A stretch of DNA of 64,000 nt from Azoarcus_F sp048158365 (GTDB lineage Bacteria > Pseudomonadota > Gammaproteobacteria > Burkholderiales > Rhodocyclaceae): the NCBI GenBank assembly GCA_048158365.1, contig JBLLNL010000009.1. One strand, written 5' to 3'. Below the pieces are notes generated by a model. It had not been told where the DNA came from, searched no databases, and saw nothing but the letters and a program-made list of their open reading frames with translations. Of this stretch, positions 1 through 9,443 are shown piece by piece (position 1 is the first letter of the stretch; every line of letters begins with the position of its first letter). The translations under genes and the position numbers were made by a program.

Positions 1-722
1 GCACGAAGAACACCTACGGGACCGGCTGTTTTGTGCTGATGAACACCGGCACGATGCCGGTGCCGTCGTCCAATCGTCTGCTTACCACGATCGGGTGGAG
101 CGGTCTGGGCCCGACGACCTATGCGCTGGAAGGCAGCATCTTCATCGGCGGCGCGCTGGTGCAGTGGCTGCGCGACGGTCTGGGCCTGATTGGCGCGGCC
201 TCGGATGTGGAAGCGTTGGCCGCGTCGGTGCCCGACAGCGGCGGCGTCGTGATCGTGCCGGGATTCACCGGGCTGGGTGCGCCCTACTGGGACCCCTACG
301 CGCGCGGCACGGTGCTCGGGCTGACCCGTGGCACCGGCGCCGCACATATCGCGCGCGCCGCGCTCGAGGCGATCGCGCTGCAGACGGTGGATCTGGTCGA
401 CGCGATGAATCGGGACGGTGCGACGCCGCTGACCGAATTGCGGGTCGATGGTGGCGCGGCCGCAAACGACCTCCTGATGCAGATCCAGGCGGATCTGCTC
501 GGTGTGCCGGTGGTGCGGCCCGCGATGTTGGAGACCACTGCGCTCGGTGCAGCCTTCATGGCCGGTCTCGGCGTCGGCGTGTGGTCCGGCACCGATGCGC
601 TGTCGGCCCAGTGCGTCGAGGCGGGTCGTTTCGAACCGCGTATCGGGGTCGCCGAGCGTGAGCGCACGCTGGCGAGATGGCACAGGGCAGTCGAGCGGGC
701 AAGAGCCTGGGTAGAGGCGTGA
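1..722 (+). CDS. glpK: Glycerol kinase, C-terminal part (5' end outside window)
   Basis: This is the last ~240 residues of a FGGY-family kinase that phosphorylates glycerol to sn-glycerol 3-phosphate. The reading frame is open from base 3 with no start in the window, so the gene begins upstream. The first visible residues (KNTYGTGCFVLMNTG) are a glycerol-kinase hallmark. The second ATPase lobe follows with GFTGLGAPYWDP and the nucleotide-binding DGGAAAND. The stop overlaps the start region of glpD, so the two are co-transcribed and probably translationally coupled. They form a glycerol uptake route into dihydroxyacetone phosphate. No upstream promoter can be seen. Confidence 0.95.
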   Translation, partial: TKNTYGTGCFVLMNTGTMPVPSSNRLLTTIGWSGLGPTTYALEGSIFIGGALVQWLRDGLGLIGAASDVEALAASVPDSGGVVIVPGFTGLGAPYWDPYARGTVLGLTRGTGAAHIARAALEAIALQTVDLVDAMNRDGATPLTELRVDGGAAANDLLMQIQADLLGVPVVRPAMLETTALGAAFMAGLGVGVWSGTDALSAQCVEAGRFEPRIGVAERERTLARWHRAVERARAWVEA

Positions 723-2311
723 ACCCGGCGTCGTTCGTTGCTGCGGCGGGTGGCATCGATCGGGCCCGCCTGATTGCGCGGACTCGCGAACGGACGTGCT
801 GGGACATCATCATCGTCGGTGGCGGTGCGACCGGACTGGGCTGTGCGGTGGATGCCGCGGCTCGGGGCCATTCGGTGCTGTTGCTCGAGGCGCACGACTT
901 TGCGAAGGGCACGAGTTCGCGGGCGACCAAGCTGATCCATGGCGGTGTGCGCTATCTCGCGCAGGGCAACCTGCCGCTGGTGCGCGAGGCCTTGCTCGAA
1001 CGCTCGCGCCTGCTCGCCAATGCGCCGCATCTGGTGCATCCGCTGCGCTTCGTCGTACCCACCCATGGCTGGTTCGATAAGGCCAGATTCGGCATCGGGC
1101 TGACGCTCTACGACCTGCTTTCGGGTCGGCACGGCATCGGGCCCTGCCGGGTGCTCGACCGCTCGCAGGCGCTGCAGGCCTTGCCTTCGATCCGATCCGA
1201 TGGCCTGAGCGGAGGAATCGCGTACTGGGATGCGCAGTTCGACGATGCCCGGTTGGCGATCAGCCTGATGCGGACCGGCATCGGGCTGGGAGGCGTGTTG
1301 CTCAACTACGTCCCGGTCGAGCGGCTGATCGTCGCGGATGGACATGTCGTCGGGGTCGGCGCGCGCGATGCCGAGACCGGTGAATCCTTCGACATCGGCG
1401 CACGGGTCGTGATCAACGCGACCGGCGTGTGGGCGGACGGGCTGCGGCGCAGCGAACGCCCCGCGGTACGCCGCCTGCTTCGGCCCAGCCAGGGCGTGCA
1501 TGTGGTCGTGGATCGCAGCTTTCTGTCGGGTACGGACGCGCTGCTGGTGCCGGAGACGTCCGACGGGCGGGTCTTGTTCGTGATCCCGTGGCAGGACAAG
1601 GTGCTGATCGGCACGACCGACACCGGTCGCGACGACTTGCCGCTGGAACCCGTTCCGCTGGCCGGAGAGGTCGAGTTCATCCTCGAGACGGCAGCGCGCT
1701 ATATCGTGAATCCGCCCACGCGTGCCGATGTGCGCAGCGTGTTCGCCGGCCTGCGTCCGCTGATCGACCCGCATCATGATGCGGCCACGGGCAAGCTGTC
1801 GCGCGAGCATTTCATCGAGGTGTCCCCGGGCGGCCTGATCACGATCGCCGGCGGGAAGTGGACCACTTACCGGCGCATGGCCGAGGACACGGTCGATCGG
1901 GCCGAGGCACAGGCGAAGCTGCCGCGCGTGGCCTGCATGACTGCGGCGCTGCCACTGCACGGCGCGACCGCGCCCGGGCCGGCCTCGATGCCGGCAGGCC
2001 TGGTGGCCTATGAATTGGAGTGCGAGCGCGGTGGCGATCATGCGCTCTCCGGGTCCTGCTCGATCACTGGCGCACAGGTCCGGCACGCCGTGCGCTTCGA
2101 ACAGGCCCGAACCGTCGAGGATGTGCTTGCGCGCCGCGACCGGTTGCTTTTCCTCGACGCGGCCGCGGCGCTCGAGGTCGCACCGGCGGTCGCGGCGATC
2201 CTGGCCGAGGAACTGAGGCGGTCGGGCGGGTGGGTCGAGGCGCAACTCAGATCATTTCGCGTGCTCGCCGCCGGGTATCAGGTATCGGGGGCGCCTGCGG
2301 CGCAACGCTGA
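719..2311 (+). CDS. glpD: Aerobic glycerol-3-phosphate dehydrogenase (FAD)
   Basis: Membrane-associated flavoprotein oxidising glycerol 3-phosphate to dihydroxyacetone phosphate and passing electrons to quinone. The FAD dinucleotide motif VGGGATGLG lies near residue 33. GTSSRATKLIHGGVRYL and the IAGGKWTTYRRMAED block are typical of GlpD. The GTG at 719 is chosen because it forms a GTGA overlap with the glpK stop and leaves ~530 residues. An ATG at 677 would add 14 residues inside glpK and cannot be excluded. The family is usually 500-510 residues, so the extra N-terminal ~25 are unexplained. It is the second gene of the glpK-glpD operon. Confidence 0.95.
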   Translation: MNPASFVAAAGGIDRARLIARTRERTCWDIIIVGGGATGLGCAVDAAARGHSVLLLEAHDFAKGTSSRATKLIHGGVRYLAQGNLPLVREALLERSRLLANAPHLVHPLRFVVPTHGWFDKARFGIGLTLYDLLSGRHGIGPCRVLDRSQALQALPSIRSDGLSGGIAYWDAQFDDARLAISLMRTGIGLGGVLLNYVPVERLIVADGHVVGVGARDAETGESFDIGARVVINATGVWADGLRRSERPAVRRLLRPSQGVHVVVDRSFLSGTDALLVPETSDGRVLFVIPWQDKVLIGTTDTGRDDLPLEPVPLAGEVEFILETAARYIVNPPTRADVRSVFAGLRPLIDPHHDAATGKLSREHFIEVSPGGLITIAGGKWTTYRRMAEDTVDRAEAQAKLPRVACMTAALPLHGATAPGPASMPAGLVAYELECERGGDHALSGSCSITGAQVRHAVRFEQARTVEDVLARRDRLLFLDAAAALEVAPAVAAILAEELRRSGGWVEAQLRSFRVLAAGYQVSGAPAAQR

Positions 2312-2443
2312 GCAAGGATTGCGTCGAAGGCGCGTTTCGTCCCATACGCATCATCCGGCTGCGGAGCATCGTTGAAGCCTGCCGCGGCGGTCCGCAGTTC
2401 TCCAATGGTGCCGAACGGGGGTGCGGCTCGAAGCCGGCGGTGC

Positions 2444-3799
2444 TCAGTCGGGCGTCTGTCGTCTGAGTCTGACCTCGGCGACCAGTCCTCCGCCCGGCGC
2501 ATTGGCGAGCGTCACGTCCCCGCCCTGGGCGCGCAGCAGGTTGCGCGCAATCGCGAGGCCGAGTCCGGTGCCTCCGGTTTCACGACTGCGTGACGACTCG
2601 GTGCGATAAAAGGGTTCGAAGACCTTGTCGATTTCCGCGTCCGGCAGTCCCGGGCCATGGTCGCGGATGCGGATCATGTGGCCGTCAGGGCGCGAATCGA
2701 CCGCGATCTCGACCCGCGCGCCGAACTTGATGCCATTCTCGACCAGGTTCCATAACGCGCGGCGCAACGCGTTCGCGTCGGCGATGCAGGGTGCATCGGC
2801 CCGTCCTGTGCAAGCGACGGCCCAGCCCAGTTCGCGTGCATCCTCTGCCACGGTATCGAGCATGGCGTTCAGGTCGGTCGCACGGACCGGCATCGGGGCA
2901 TCGAGGCTGCGTGCGAACGCCATGCCTTCCTGCGCCAGCGCCTGCATCGCGTCCAGATCCGACTGGATGCGCTGGCGCAGGTCCACGTCCTCGACCTGCT
3001 CGGCGCGCAGACGCAGGCGTGTGATCGGTGTGCGCAGATCGTGCGTGATCGCGGCGAGGATGCGGGTGCGTTCGCTGACATGCTCGCGGATGCGCTGCTG
3101 CATCTGGTTGAATGCGGACGCGGCCTGCGCCACTTCGGTCGGTCCGCGGGTGTCGATGGCCGCGCGGTTGGGGTCTTCGCCGAGCGCCTTGGCCGCGTCT
3201 GCCAGGCGTGACAGCGGGCGGGTTGCGATGCGCACCGCAAACCAGGTCAGCAGGCTCACGCCCAGGATCAACGCGGCCAGCGCCGCAAGCGCGCGCACGG
3301 GTGGCGTCGGCGCACTCGCGGCCGACGCCGATGGCGCCATCGGTGGTAGCTGCAGGCGGATCGTAAGCGGCGAACCGTCGGACAACTGCACGAAGGCGAG
3401 CAGTCGGGCATGATGGGGCCGGTCCGCGCCGCGGCCCGGTGTCTGCAGCGCAAGCAGGCTGATCTCGCGTTCCGGCAGGGCCTTCTCGAGCGCCTGCACC
3501 AGCGCGAAACGTGTCGGCAGCGGGTGCGCATCGGCCGGTGGGGGCGCCAGCGCGAAGCGAAGCCGCCGCCGACCCATCGATTCGATCGAGCGTTCCCGCT
3601 CCAATGGCGACAACTGGTCGATCAGGTCGACCGTAGCCGCGATCTCGCGCGCGATGCCTTCGAACAGCACGTTCCGGTCGAAGCGGTCGCGCTCCCCGAG
3701 AAACAGCGTGAAGCTGACAGCGAGCACCACGGTGATGCCGATCAGCCAGATCAGCATCAGGCGCGCGAACAGCGTGCGTGGGCCGCGCAGTCCGATCAT
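2444..3799 (-). CDS. envZ: EnvZ-type sensor histidine kinase
   Basis: Inner-membrane sensor kinase of ~451 residues. A first membrane helix (LMLIWLIGITVVLAVS) is followed by a periplasmic domain of ~110 residues, a second helix, a HAMP linker, the phospho-acceptor box ITHDLRTPITR, an N box (NLVENGIKFGA) and glycine boxes (DHGPGLPD, GGTGLGLAIA). The open frame extends 49 codons upstream, but that stretch is low-complexity and overlaps the regulator gene. The ATG at 3799 directly precedes the first membrane helix and is preferred. It lies 49 bp downstream of ompR on the same strand, so the pair is an operon. Osmosensing is inferred from family only. Confidence 0.88.
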   Translation of the reverse strand: MIGLRGPRTLFARLMLIWLIGITVVLAVSFTLFLGERDRFDRNVLFEGIAREIAATVDLIDQLSPLERERSIESMGRRRLRFALAPPPADAHPLPTRFALVQALEKALPEREISLLALQTPGRGADRPHHARLLAFVQLSDGSPLTIRLQLPPMAPSASAASAPTPPVRALAALAALILGVSLLTWFAVRIATRPLSRLADAAKALGEDPNRAAIDTRGPTEVAQAASAFNQMQQRIREHVSERTRILAAITHDLRTPITRLRLRAEQVEDVDLRQRIQSDLDAMQALAQEGMAFARSLDAPMPVRATDLNAMLDTVAEDARELGWAVACTGRADAPCIADANALRRALWNLVENGIKFGARVEIAVDSRPDGHMIRIRDHGPGLPDAEIDKVFEPFYRTESSRSRETGGTGLGLAIARNLLRAQGGDVTLANAPGGGLVAEVRLRRQTPD

Positions 3800-3848
3800 G
3801 TCGGTCCGGGATACGACAGGATTCGAACCGCGAGACGGTCGTGGCAGG

Positions 3849-4604
3849 TCATGCTCCGGAACCCTGGACCGACTCGACCGCGCTGGTGAGCACGTAGCCC
3901 TCGTTGCGGACGGTCTTGATGATGGCGGGCTCGCGGGCGTTGTCACCGAGACGCTGCCGCAATCGACTGACCATCAGATCGATCGATCGGTCGAACACCT
4001 CTACCTCGCGCCCCTGCGTGAGTTCCATCAACTGGTCCCGGGTCAGCACCCGTTGCGGGTGGGCGAGAAATACGCCAAGCAAGCGGTACTCGGCACCGGA
4101 CAGCGGCACGGTCGTGCCCTTGGCATCGGTCAGCTGGCGTGCGACCGTATCCAGTGTCCAGCCGGCGAAGTGCAGTTCGCGCGCATTCGGCACGACCGTG
4201 TCGTCCATGTTCGGCGGCAGCGCCCGGGCGCGACGCAGGATCGCGCGCACCCTCGCAAGGAGTTCGCGTGGCACGAAGGGTTTGGCCAGATAGTCGTCCG
4301 CGCCCATCTCGAGCCCCAGGATGCGATCCATATCGTCGCCGCGTGCGGTGAGCATCAGCACGGGTACGCCTGCGTGACGGTTGCCGGCACGCAGATTTCG
4401 ACACAGCGTCAGCCCGTCCTCGCCCGGCATCATGATGTCGAGCACGATCAGATCGATGCGGTGGTGCTCGAGGACCGCCTTCATCTCCCGGCCGTTGGCC
4501 GCGACGGTGCAGCGCAAACCCTGCTTGATCAGGTAATCGGCCAGCAGCGTGCGGATCTCGCGATCGTCATCGACGATGAGGACATGGTCGGGTGCGGTGT
4601 TCAT
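3849..4604 (-). CDS. ompR: OmpR-family response regulator
   Basis: Transcription factor of 251 residues with an N-terminal receiver domain and a C-terminal winged-helix DNA-binding domain. The receiver has the acidic pocket VDDD, phospho-acceptor D56 in LDIMMPGEDG, and KPF lysine. The C-terminal domain ends with the TVRNEGYVL wing motif. The ATG at 4604 is used because the long upstream extension (to 5006) is antisense to proB and has no homology. It heads the pair with the EnvZ-type kinase just downstream. The length and linker fit OmpR better than PhoB or QseB relatives. Confidence 0.9.
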   Translation of the reverse strand: MNTAPDHVLIVDDDREIRTLLADYLIKQGLRCTVAANGREMKAVLEHHRIDLIVLDIMMPGEDGLTLCRNLRAGNRHAGVPVLMLTARGDDMDRILGLEMGADDYLAKPFVPRELLARVRAILRRARALPPNMDDTVVPNARELHFAGWTLDTVARQLTDAKGTTVPLSGAEYRLLGVFLAHPQRVLTRDQLMELTQGREVEVFDRSIDLMVSRLRQRLGDNAREPAIIKTVRNEGYVLTSAVESVQGSGA

Positions 4605-4702
4605 GCGATGCTCGAAACGGCTGGCAGGAAACGGTACGGCCAGTCTACAGCCATTTACGGGCGGACACGACGCCATGTGGTCGGGCCCGTCCGGCAGCCG
4701 AA

Positions 4703-5818
4703 TCAGGTCGCGATCATGTTGTCGCGGTGGATCAGCTCGGGCTGATCCATGTAGCCGAGGATGGATTCGATCTGGTGGCTGGGCTTGCGCGCGATGCGGC
4801 GGCATTCGGAGCTGGCGTAATTGACCAGTCCGCGTGCGACCTCCTCGCCGCAGAGGGAGCGGCAGGCGACCACCGCTCCGCGTTCGAACTCGCCCCGGAC
4901 CTCGATCACGCCCACCGGCAGCAGGCTGCGTCCGTCGCGCAGCGCAGCCAGTGCGCCGTCGTCCAGGATCAGGCTGCCCGCGAGTTGCAGATGGTCGGCA
5001 AGCCATTGCTTGCGGGCCGCCAGTCGCGTGCTGGTGGCATAGAGCAGCGTGCCGAGCGGCTCGGCACTGGCGAGCCTGATCAGCGCGTCCGGTTCGCGTC
5101 CGCTCGCGATGCAGGTGTGCGCGCCGCTGCGGGCCGCTCGCCGGGCCGCGCGGATCTTCGTGATCATGCCGCCGCGGCTGATGCCGGAGCCCGCGCCCCC
5201 GGCCATTGCCTCATAGACGCGATCTTCGGCCCGTCCCTCCGAGATCAGGGTTGCGTCCGGATCCTTTCGCGGGTCGGCCGTGTACAGCCCCTGCTGGTCG
5301 GTCAGGATGATCAGCACGTCCGCTTCGATCAGGTTTGCGACCAGCGCGCCGAGCGTGTCGTTGTCACCGAACTTGATCTCGTCGGTGACGATTGTGTCGT
5401 TCTCGTTGATGATGGGCACCACGCCGAGATCGAGCAGGGTGGTCAGCGTGGAGCGGGCGTTCAGGTAGCGCCCGCGGTCGGCCAGGTCCTCGTGCGTGAG
5501 CAGGATCTGCGCGGTATGCAGACCGTGCTGCGAGAACGCCTCCTCGTAGGCTTCGACCAGACCCATCTGCCCGACCGCGGCTGCCGCCTGGAGCCGGTTC
5601 ATCTCGTGCGGACGTCGCGTCCAGCCCAGGCGCTGCATGCCGGCCGCGATCGCACCGGAGGACACCAGCGCGATCCGCTTGCCCGCGGCACGCAGCGCGG
5701 CGATCTGCCGTGCCCAGTCGGCCATCGCCGCTTTGTCCAGCCCGGTGCCATTGTTGGTGACCAGTGCGCTGCCGACCTTGACCACGAGGCAGCGCGCGGA
5801 ACGGACTTTCTCTCTCAT
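4703..5818 (-). CDS. proB: Glutamate 5-kinase
   Basis: First enzyme of proline synthesis, making gamma-glutamyl phosphate from glutamate and ATP. The amino-acid-kinase domain spans residues ~8-260 (VVKVGSALVTNNG, LVSSGAIAAGMQRLG, NENDTI, GTGGM-like loop GISRGGMITK). A C-terminal PUA domain follows (~280-355). The 371-residue length is normal. It lies 16 bp after obg on the same strand, the usual obg-proB arrangement of beta- and gammaproteobacteria. proA is not in this window. Confidence 0.96.
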   Translation of the reverse strand: MREKVRSARCLVVKVGSALVTNNGTGLDKAAMADWARQIAALRAAGKRIALVSSGAIAAGMQRLGWTRRPHEMNRLQAAAAVGQMGLVEAYEEAFSQHGLHTAQILLTHEDLADRGRYLNARSTLTTLLDLGVVPIINENDTIVTDEIKFGDNDTLGALVANLIEADVLIILTDQQGLYTADPRKDPDATLISEGRAEDRVYEAMAGGAGSGISRGGMITKIRAARRAARSGAHTCIASGREPDALIRLASAEPLGTLLYATSTRLAARKQWLADHLQLAGSLILDDGALAALRDGRSLLPVGVIEVRGEFERGAVVACRSLCGEEVARGLVNYASSECRRIARKPSHQIESILGYMDQPELIHRDNMIAT

Positions 5819-5834
5819 GCTCGTCTGACGTGAA

Positions 5835-6974
5835 CTAGTGGTCTGAAAGGTCGGACGAGGTGGCCTCGGGTGCCGCGTCGGCGTCCGGATCCGGCGTCAG
5901 CTCGGCTCGAGCGACAGCCGTCTCTTCGGCGACGCGTCGGGCGCGCTCGGCTTCGATGCGGGCGCGCTCCGCGTCGAGATGGTCCTGGATCGCGAACACC
6001 AGCGGGCGCACGCCGTCGGCCTTCAGCGCCGAGATCTCGAAGTGTCGGTCCACCGGGCCATAGGCGGCGAGGAAGGCTTCGATACGCGCGCCGCGTTCCT
6101 TCTCCGGGATCAGGTCGATCTTGTTGAGCACCAGCCAGCGCGGTTTCTGATGCAGCGCCTCGTCGTACTTGCGCAGTTCCTCGACGATGGCGTGCGCTTC
6201 CCGAACCGGGTCGGCGTCGGGGTCGAAGGGTGCCAGATCGACCAGATGCAGCAGCAGATGGGTGCGCTGCAGATGGCGCAGGAACTGGTGACCCAGTCCG
6301 GCACCCTCGGCCGCGCCCTCGATCAGGCCGGGGATGTCGGCGATGACGAAGCTGCGGTTCTCGTCGGTCCGCACCACGCCCAGGCTGGGGTGCAGGGTCG
6401 TGAACGGATAGTCGCCGACCTTCGGACGGGCGGCCGAAACCGCGCGGATGAAGGTCGACTTGCCGGCGTTGGGCATGCCCAGCAGACCGACGTCGGCCAG
6501 CACCCTGAGTTCGAGGTGCAGGCTGAGCCGTTCGCCTTCCTCGCCGAGTGTGCGCTTGCGCGGGGCGCGGTTGACGCTGGACTTGAAGTGGATGTTGCCG
6601 AGCCCGCCCTTGCCGCCACGGGCCACGCGCACCTTCTTGCCGTCTTCGTCGAGGTCCGCGATCAGTTCGCCGGTTTCGAGATTCTTGATGACCGTGCCGA
6701 CCGGCATGCGCAGCACCACATCGTCGCCACCCTTGCCGTAACAGTCCTTGCTCGCGCCGTTTTCCCCGCGCTCGGCGTGGAAGGTGCGCTTGTAACGGAA
6801 ATCGATCAGCGTGTTGAGATTGCGGTCGGCCACCGCATAGATGCTGCCGCCGCGTCCGCCGTCGCCGCCGTCAGGGCCGCCGCGCGGGACGAACTTTTCG
6901 CGGCGAAAGGAGGCACTACCATTTCCGCCGTCACCGGCGATGACCTCGATACGCGCTTCGTCGAAGAATTTCAT
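5835..6974 (-). CDS. obgE: Obg/CgtA ribosome-associated GTPase
   Basis: Essential P-loop GTPase that binds the 50S subunit and acts in late ribosome assembly and stress responses. The glycine-rich Obg fold occupies residues 1-158 (GGDGGRGGS; VARGGKGGLGN). The G domain has G1 MPNAGKST (~168-175), G3 DIPGLIEGA and G4 NKID. The 379-residue length includes an acidic, alanine-rich tail that varies among species. It lies downstream of rpmA, separated by a terminator hairpin, so part of its transcription is probably read-through or from an internal promoter. Confidence 0.97.
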   Translation of the reverse strand: MKFFDEARIEVIAGDGGNGSASFRREKFVPRGGPDGGDGGRGGSIYAVADRNLNTLIDFRYKRTFHAERGENGASKDCYGKGGDDVVLRMPVGTVIKNLETGELIADLDEDGKKVRVARGGKGGLGNIHFKSSVNRAPRKRTLGEEGERLSLHLELRVLADVGLLGMPNAGKSTFIRAVSAARPKVGDYPFTTLHPSLGVVRTDENRSFVIADIPGLIEGAAEGAGLGHQFLRHLQRTHLLLHLVDLAPFDPDADPVREAHAIVEELRKYDEALHQKPRWLVLNKIDLIPEKERGARIEAFLAAYGPVDRHFEISALKADGVRPLVFAIQDHLDAERARIEAERARRVAEETAVARAELTPDPDADAAPEATSSDLSDH

Positions 6975-6990
6975 GATTGGATGTCTTGCA

Positions 6991-7026
6991 AAAACAAAAA
7001 AGCCCTACCGCAAGGATAGGGCTTTT
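6991..7026 (-). terminator. Rho-independent terminator after rpmA
   Basis: A perfect 10-bp stem, AAAAGCCCTA (6998-7007) pairing with TAGGGCTTTT (7017-7026), encloses a 9-nt loop. On the minus strand the stem is followed by a U-rich run. It sits between rpmA and obg and should reduce ribosomal-protein transcription entering obg-proB. The A/T flanks make it partly bidirectional. Confidence 0.85.
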
Positions 7027-7045
7027 CCAGGTCGGATGCCGACGA

Positions 7046-7309
7046 TCAGGCCGCTTCGGGCAGGATCGTGACGGTACGACGCTTGGTGGGCCCCTTGACC
7101 GAGAACTGGACGGTGCCATTGGTCAGGGCGAACAGCGTGTGATCCTTGCCCATGCCGACATTGTCGCCCGGGTGGTATTCGGTGCCGCGCTGGCGAACGA
7201 TGATGTTGCCCGCGATGACGGCCTCGCCGCCGTAGCGCTTCACGCCGAGGCGTTTTGATTCGGAATCGCGACCGTTACGGGAACTGCCGCCGGCTTTCTT
7301 GTGTGCCAT
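7046..7309 (-). CDS. rpmA: 50S ribosomal protein L27
   Basis: Ribosomal protein of 87 residues near the peptidyl-transferase centre. It begins MAHKKAGGSSRNGRDS and contains KRYGGEAVIAGNIIVRQRG, both diagnostic. It starts directly with MAHKK, with no cleavable N-terminal extension of the Firmicutes type. It follows rplU by 18 bp in the same operon and ends just before a terminator hairpin. Confidence 0.99.
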   Translation of the reverse strand: MAHKKAGGSSRNGRDSESKRLGVKRYGGEAVIAGNIIVRQRGTEYHPGDNVGMGKDHTLFALTNGTVQFSVKGPTKRRTVTILPEAA

Positions 7310-7327
7310 GACGCATTACCTCCTGCT

Positions 7328-7639
7328 TCAGGCCGAAATCGCTTCGATGCGGATTTCGGTGTAGTTCTGACGATGGCCCTGGTGCTTCTGGTAGTGCTTG
7401 CGCCGGCGCATCTTGAAGATTTTGATCTTGTCGTGACGACCGTGAGACACCACGGTGGCCGTGACTGCGGCGCCCGAGACCACCGGCGTTCCGATCTGCA
7501 CGGATTCGCCTTCACCGACCATCAGAACCTGGTCGAGAGTGATTTCAGAGCCCACGTCGGCCGGTATCTGTTCTACCTTGATCTTTTGGCCAGCGGCAAC
7601 GCGATACTGCTTGCCCCCGGTTTTTATCACCGCGTACAT
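7328..7639 (-). CDS. rplU: 50S ribosomal protein L21
   Basis: 23S rRNA-binding ribosomal protein of 103 residues, starting MYAVIKTGGKQYRV and containing the conserved KMRRRKHYQKHQGHRQ stretch. It is the first gene of the rplU-rpmA-obg-proB run. A GGAG ribosome-binding site precedes the ATG and a sigma-70-like promoter lies ~40 bp upstream. Confidence 0.99.
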   Translation of the reverse strand: MYAVIKTGGKQYRVAAGQKIKVEQIPADVGSEITLDQVLMVGEGESVQIGTPVVSGAAVTATVVSHGRHDKIKIFKMRRRKHYQKHQGHRQNYTEIRIEAISA

Positions 7640-7678
7640 GGTAAAGCTCCAGTTGATGAGTGTTGCAAAGAATCGCGC

Positions 7679-7707
7679 ATTTTGATGGCCAGGCCGATAT
7701 TAGTCAA
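7679..7707 (-). promoter_or_regulatory. Predicted sigma-70 promoter of rplU-rpmA
   Basis: On the minus strand TTGACT (7702-7707) and CAAAAT (7679-7684) are separated by 17 bp, upstream of the rplU start at 7639. The -35 matches consensus at 5 of 6 positions and the -10 at 4 of 6. Prediction only. Confidence 0.5.
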
Positions 7708-7712
7708 GATAA

Positions 7713-9443
7713 TCAGCCGTCAACCGACTCGGTCGACTCGGATCCGGGGCCGAGCGTCGGCAGCAGCGCATCGAGCGCATGACCCACGCTGCGGTAGTGG
7801 GCGTGTGGTTGCAGACGTTCCCACAGACCGGTGCGCTCCATGGGATCGATGATCTGTTTCTTGAGGCCGCAGAATGCGAGCGTGCGCCCGTCGGTGCGCA
7901 GGCGTTCCTGCAGGCTCGAGATGGTGTGCAGGCCGCTGGCGTCGATCGCGTTGATGCCGACCCCCGAAATGAGCAGCGTTGATACGTTGGGCTGGGCCTT
8001 GACGGCGTTCAGCGCGGCCTTTTCGAAGGCTTCCGACGTGACGAAGGTCAGCGGGCTGTCGAAACGCAGGATCACGAGTCGCGGGTGTGGGTGCGCCAGC
8101 CCGAATCGTTCCAGATCCCGGTAGGTCCCGTCCGGGTGCAGACCGAGCAGGACCGTGCGCGGCTGCATGTCACGATAGAGCATCAGCGACAGTGACAGCA
8201 GCAGACCCGTCATGATTCCGATCTGAATATTCGGCGCGAACGCGAGCGTCATGCCGAATGTCATCGCGGAGGCGATGCCGTCGTCGCGGCTCGCCTGCCA
8301 CGCCCGGCGCAACGCATTGAAGTCGATCAGGCCCGATACGACCAGCAGGATGACGGCGGCGAGCACCGCGTTCGGAAGGTGCCACAGAAGAGGCGTCAGA
8401 TAGAGCAGGGTGAGGACCACGACAGCGACCGACACGATGGACGCCAGACCGGTGCGCGCGCCGGTCGCGAAATTGAGTGCCGAGCGCGAGAACGATGCGC
8501 TGACCGGCATCGAGCCAGTGAAGGCGGAAGCGATCTTGGCCAGCCCCTGGCCGATGAGCTCCTGATTCTGATGCCATTTTTCGCCGGTCCGGCCGGTGAT
8601 CAGCGTTGCGCTGGACGTCGCTTCCATGAAACTCACCAGCCCGATGACGAAGGCGGCCGGGAGAAGGGCAAGCGCCATGCTCCAGTCTATCGCCGGCACC
8701 GACGGAAGCGGCAGACCGGCCGGAATCTCGCCGATCACCGCGCCCCCGCGCGCCGCGTAACCGGTGAGCGCCGAAATTGCGGTCGCCGCCGCGACCACCA
8801 ACAGTACGCCGGGTAGCCTGGGTGCAATCCGACGCAGGCCGATCAGGCACAGGAAGGACCCGGCACCGAACAGCAGGGACATCAGGTCTGCGGCGCCGAA
8901 CTCGAAAACGAGCTGCCAGAAATCGACCAGGAAGTGGTCGGAGCGATTCATCGTGAGTCCGAGCAGTGCCGGAATCTGCGACAGGCAGATCAACAATGCG
9001 GCTGCATTGATGAATCCCGTCATGACCGATCGGGACAACAGGTTCAGCAACCACCCCAGACGGAGGGCACCCAGGGCCAGTTGTATGGCGCCGGACATCA
9101 GCGCGAGCAGGATTGCGAGGGTCAGAAACTCGGGGCTGTCCGGTCGGGCGAAGGGCATCAGGCTGGCCCCGGTCAGCAGCGCGGTCAGTGCAACCGGGCC
9201 GGTCGAGAGCTGTGCGCAGGAGCCGAACAGCGCAGCGATGATCGCAGGCAGTACGCACGCGTAAAGCCCGATGTAAGGCGGCAGCGATGCCAGTTGCGCG
9301 TAGGCGAGCGCCTGCGGAATCATGACCAGCGCAACGGTCACGCCGGCGATCAGATCGCCTCTGACTCCATGTTCACGCCACTTCCTTCGCCAGGTCAGGA
9401 ACGGCAGCAGTCGTTCGGCAAGGTTCGAGTGAGCGGCGAGCAT
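7713..9443 (-). CDS. SulP/SLC26-family anion transporter with STAS domain
   Basis: Polytopic inner-membrane transporter of 576 residues. The N-terminal ~420 residues hold about 10-12 hydrophobic segments with the SulP signature region (IPQALAYAQLASLPPYIGLYA). A cytoplasmic STAS domain follows (~435-555; LLISGVGINAIDASGLH). Family members carry sulfate, bicarbonate or dicarboxylates, and the substrate cannot be told from sequence. The gene ends just upstream of the rplU promoter and stands alone on its strand. No carbonic anhydrase or sulfate-assimilation gene lies beside it, so context does not resolve the substrate. Confidence 0.9.
   Translation of the reverse strand: MLAAHSNLAERLLPFLTWRRKWREHGVRGDLIAGVTVALVMIPQALAYAQLASLPPYIGLYACVLPAIIAALFGSCAQLSTGPVALTALLTGASLMPFARPDSPEFLTLAILLALMSGAIQLALGALRLGWLLNLLSRSVMTGFINAAALLICLSQIPALLGLTMNRSDHFLVDFWQLVFEFGAADLMSLLFGAGSFLCLIGLRRIAPRLPGVLLVVAAATAISALTGYAARGGAVIGEIPAGLPLPSVPAIDWSMALALLPAAFVIGLVSFMEATSSATLITGRTGEKWHQNQELIGQGLAKIASAFTGSMPVSASFSRSALNFATGARTGLASIVSVAVVVLTLLYLTPLLWHLPNAVLAAVILLVVSGLIDFNALRRAWQASRDDGIASAMTFGMTLAFAPNIQIGIMTGLLLSLSLMLYRDMQPRTVLLGLHPDGTYRDLERFGLAHPHPRLVILRFDSPLTFVTSEAFEKAALNAVKAQPNVSTLLISGVGINAIDASGLHTISSLQERLRTDGRTLAFCGLKKQIIDPMERTGLWERLQPHAHYRSVGHALDALLPTLGPGSESTESVDG

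Noticed and set aside
296..2245. A 649-codon open frame antisense to glpK and glpD
   Set aside because: It mirrors two well-supported genes in GC-rich DNA, has arginine/alanine-rich shadow composition and no family motif.
4592..5833. A 413-codon frame antisense to proB
   Set aside because: proB is unmistakable on the minus strand and the antisense product has no motif.
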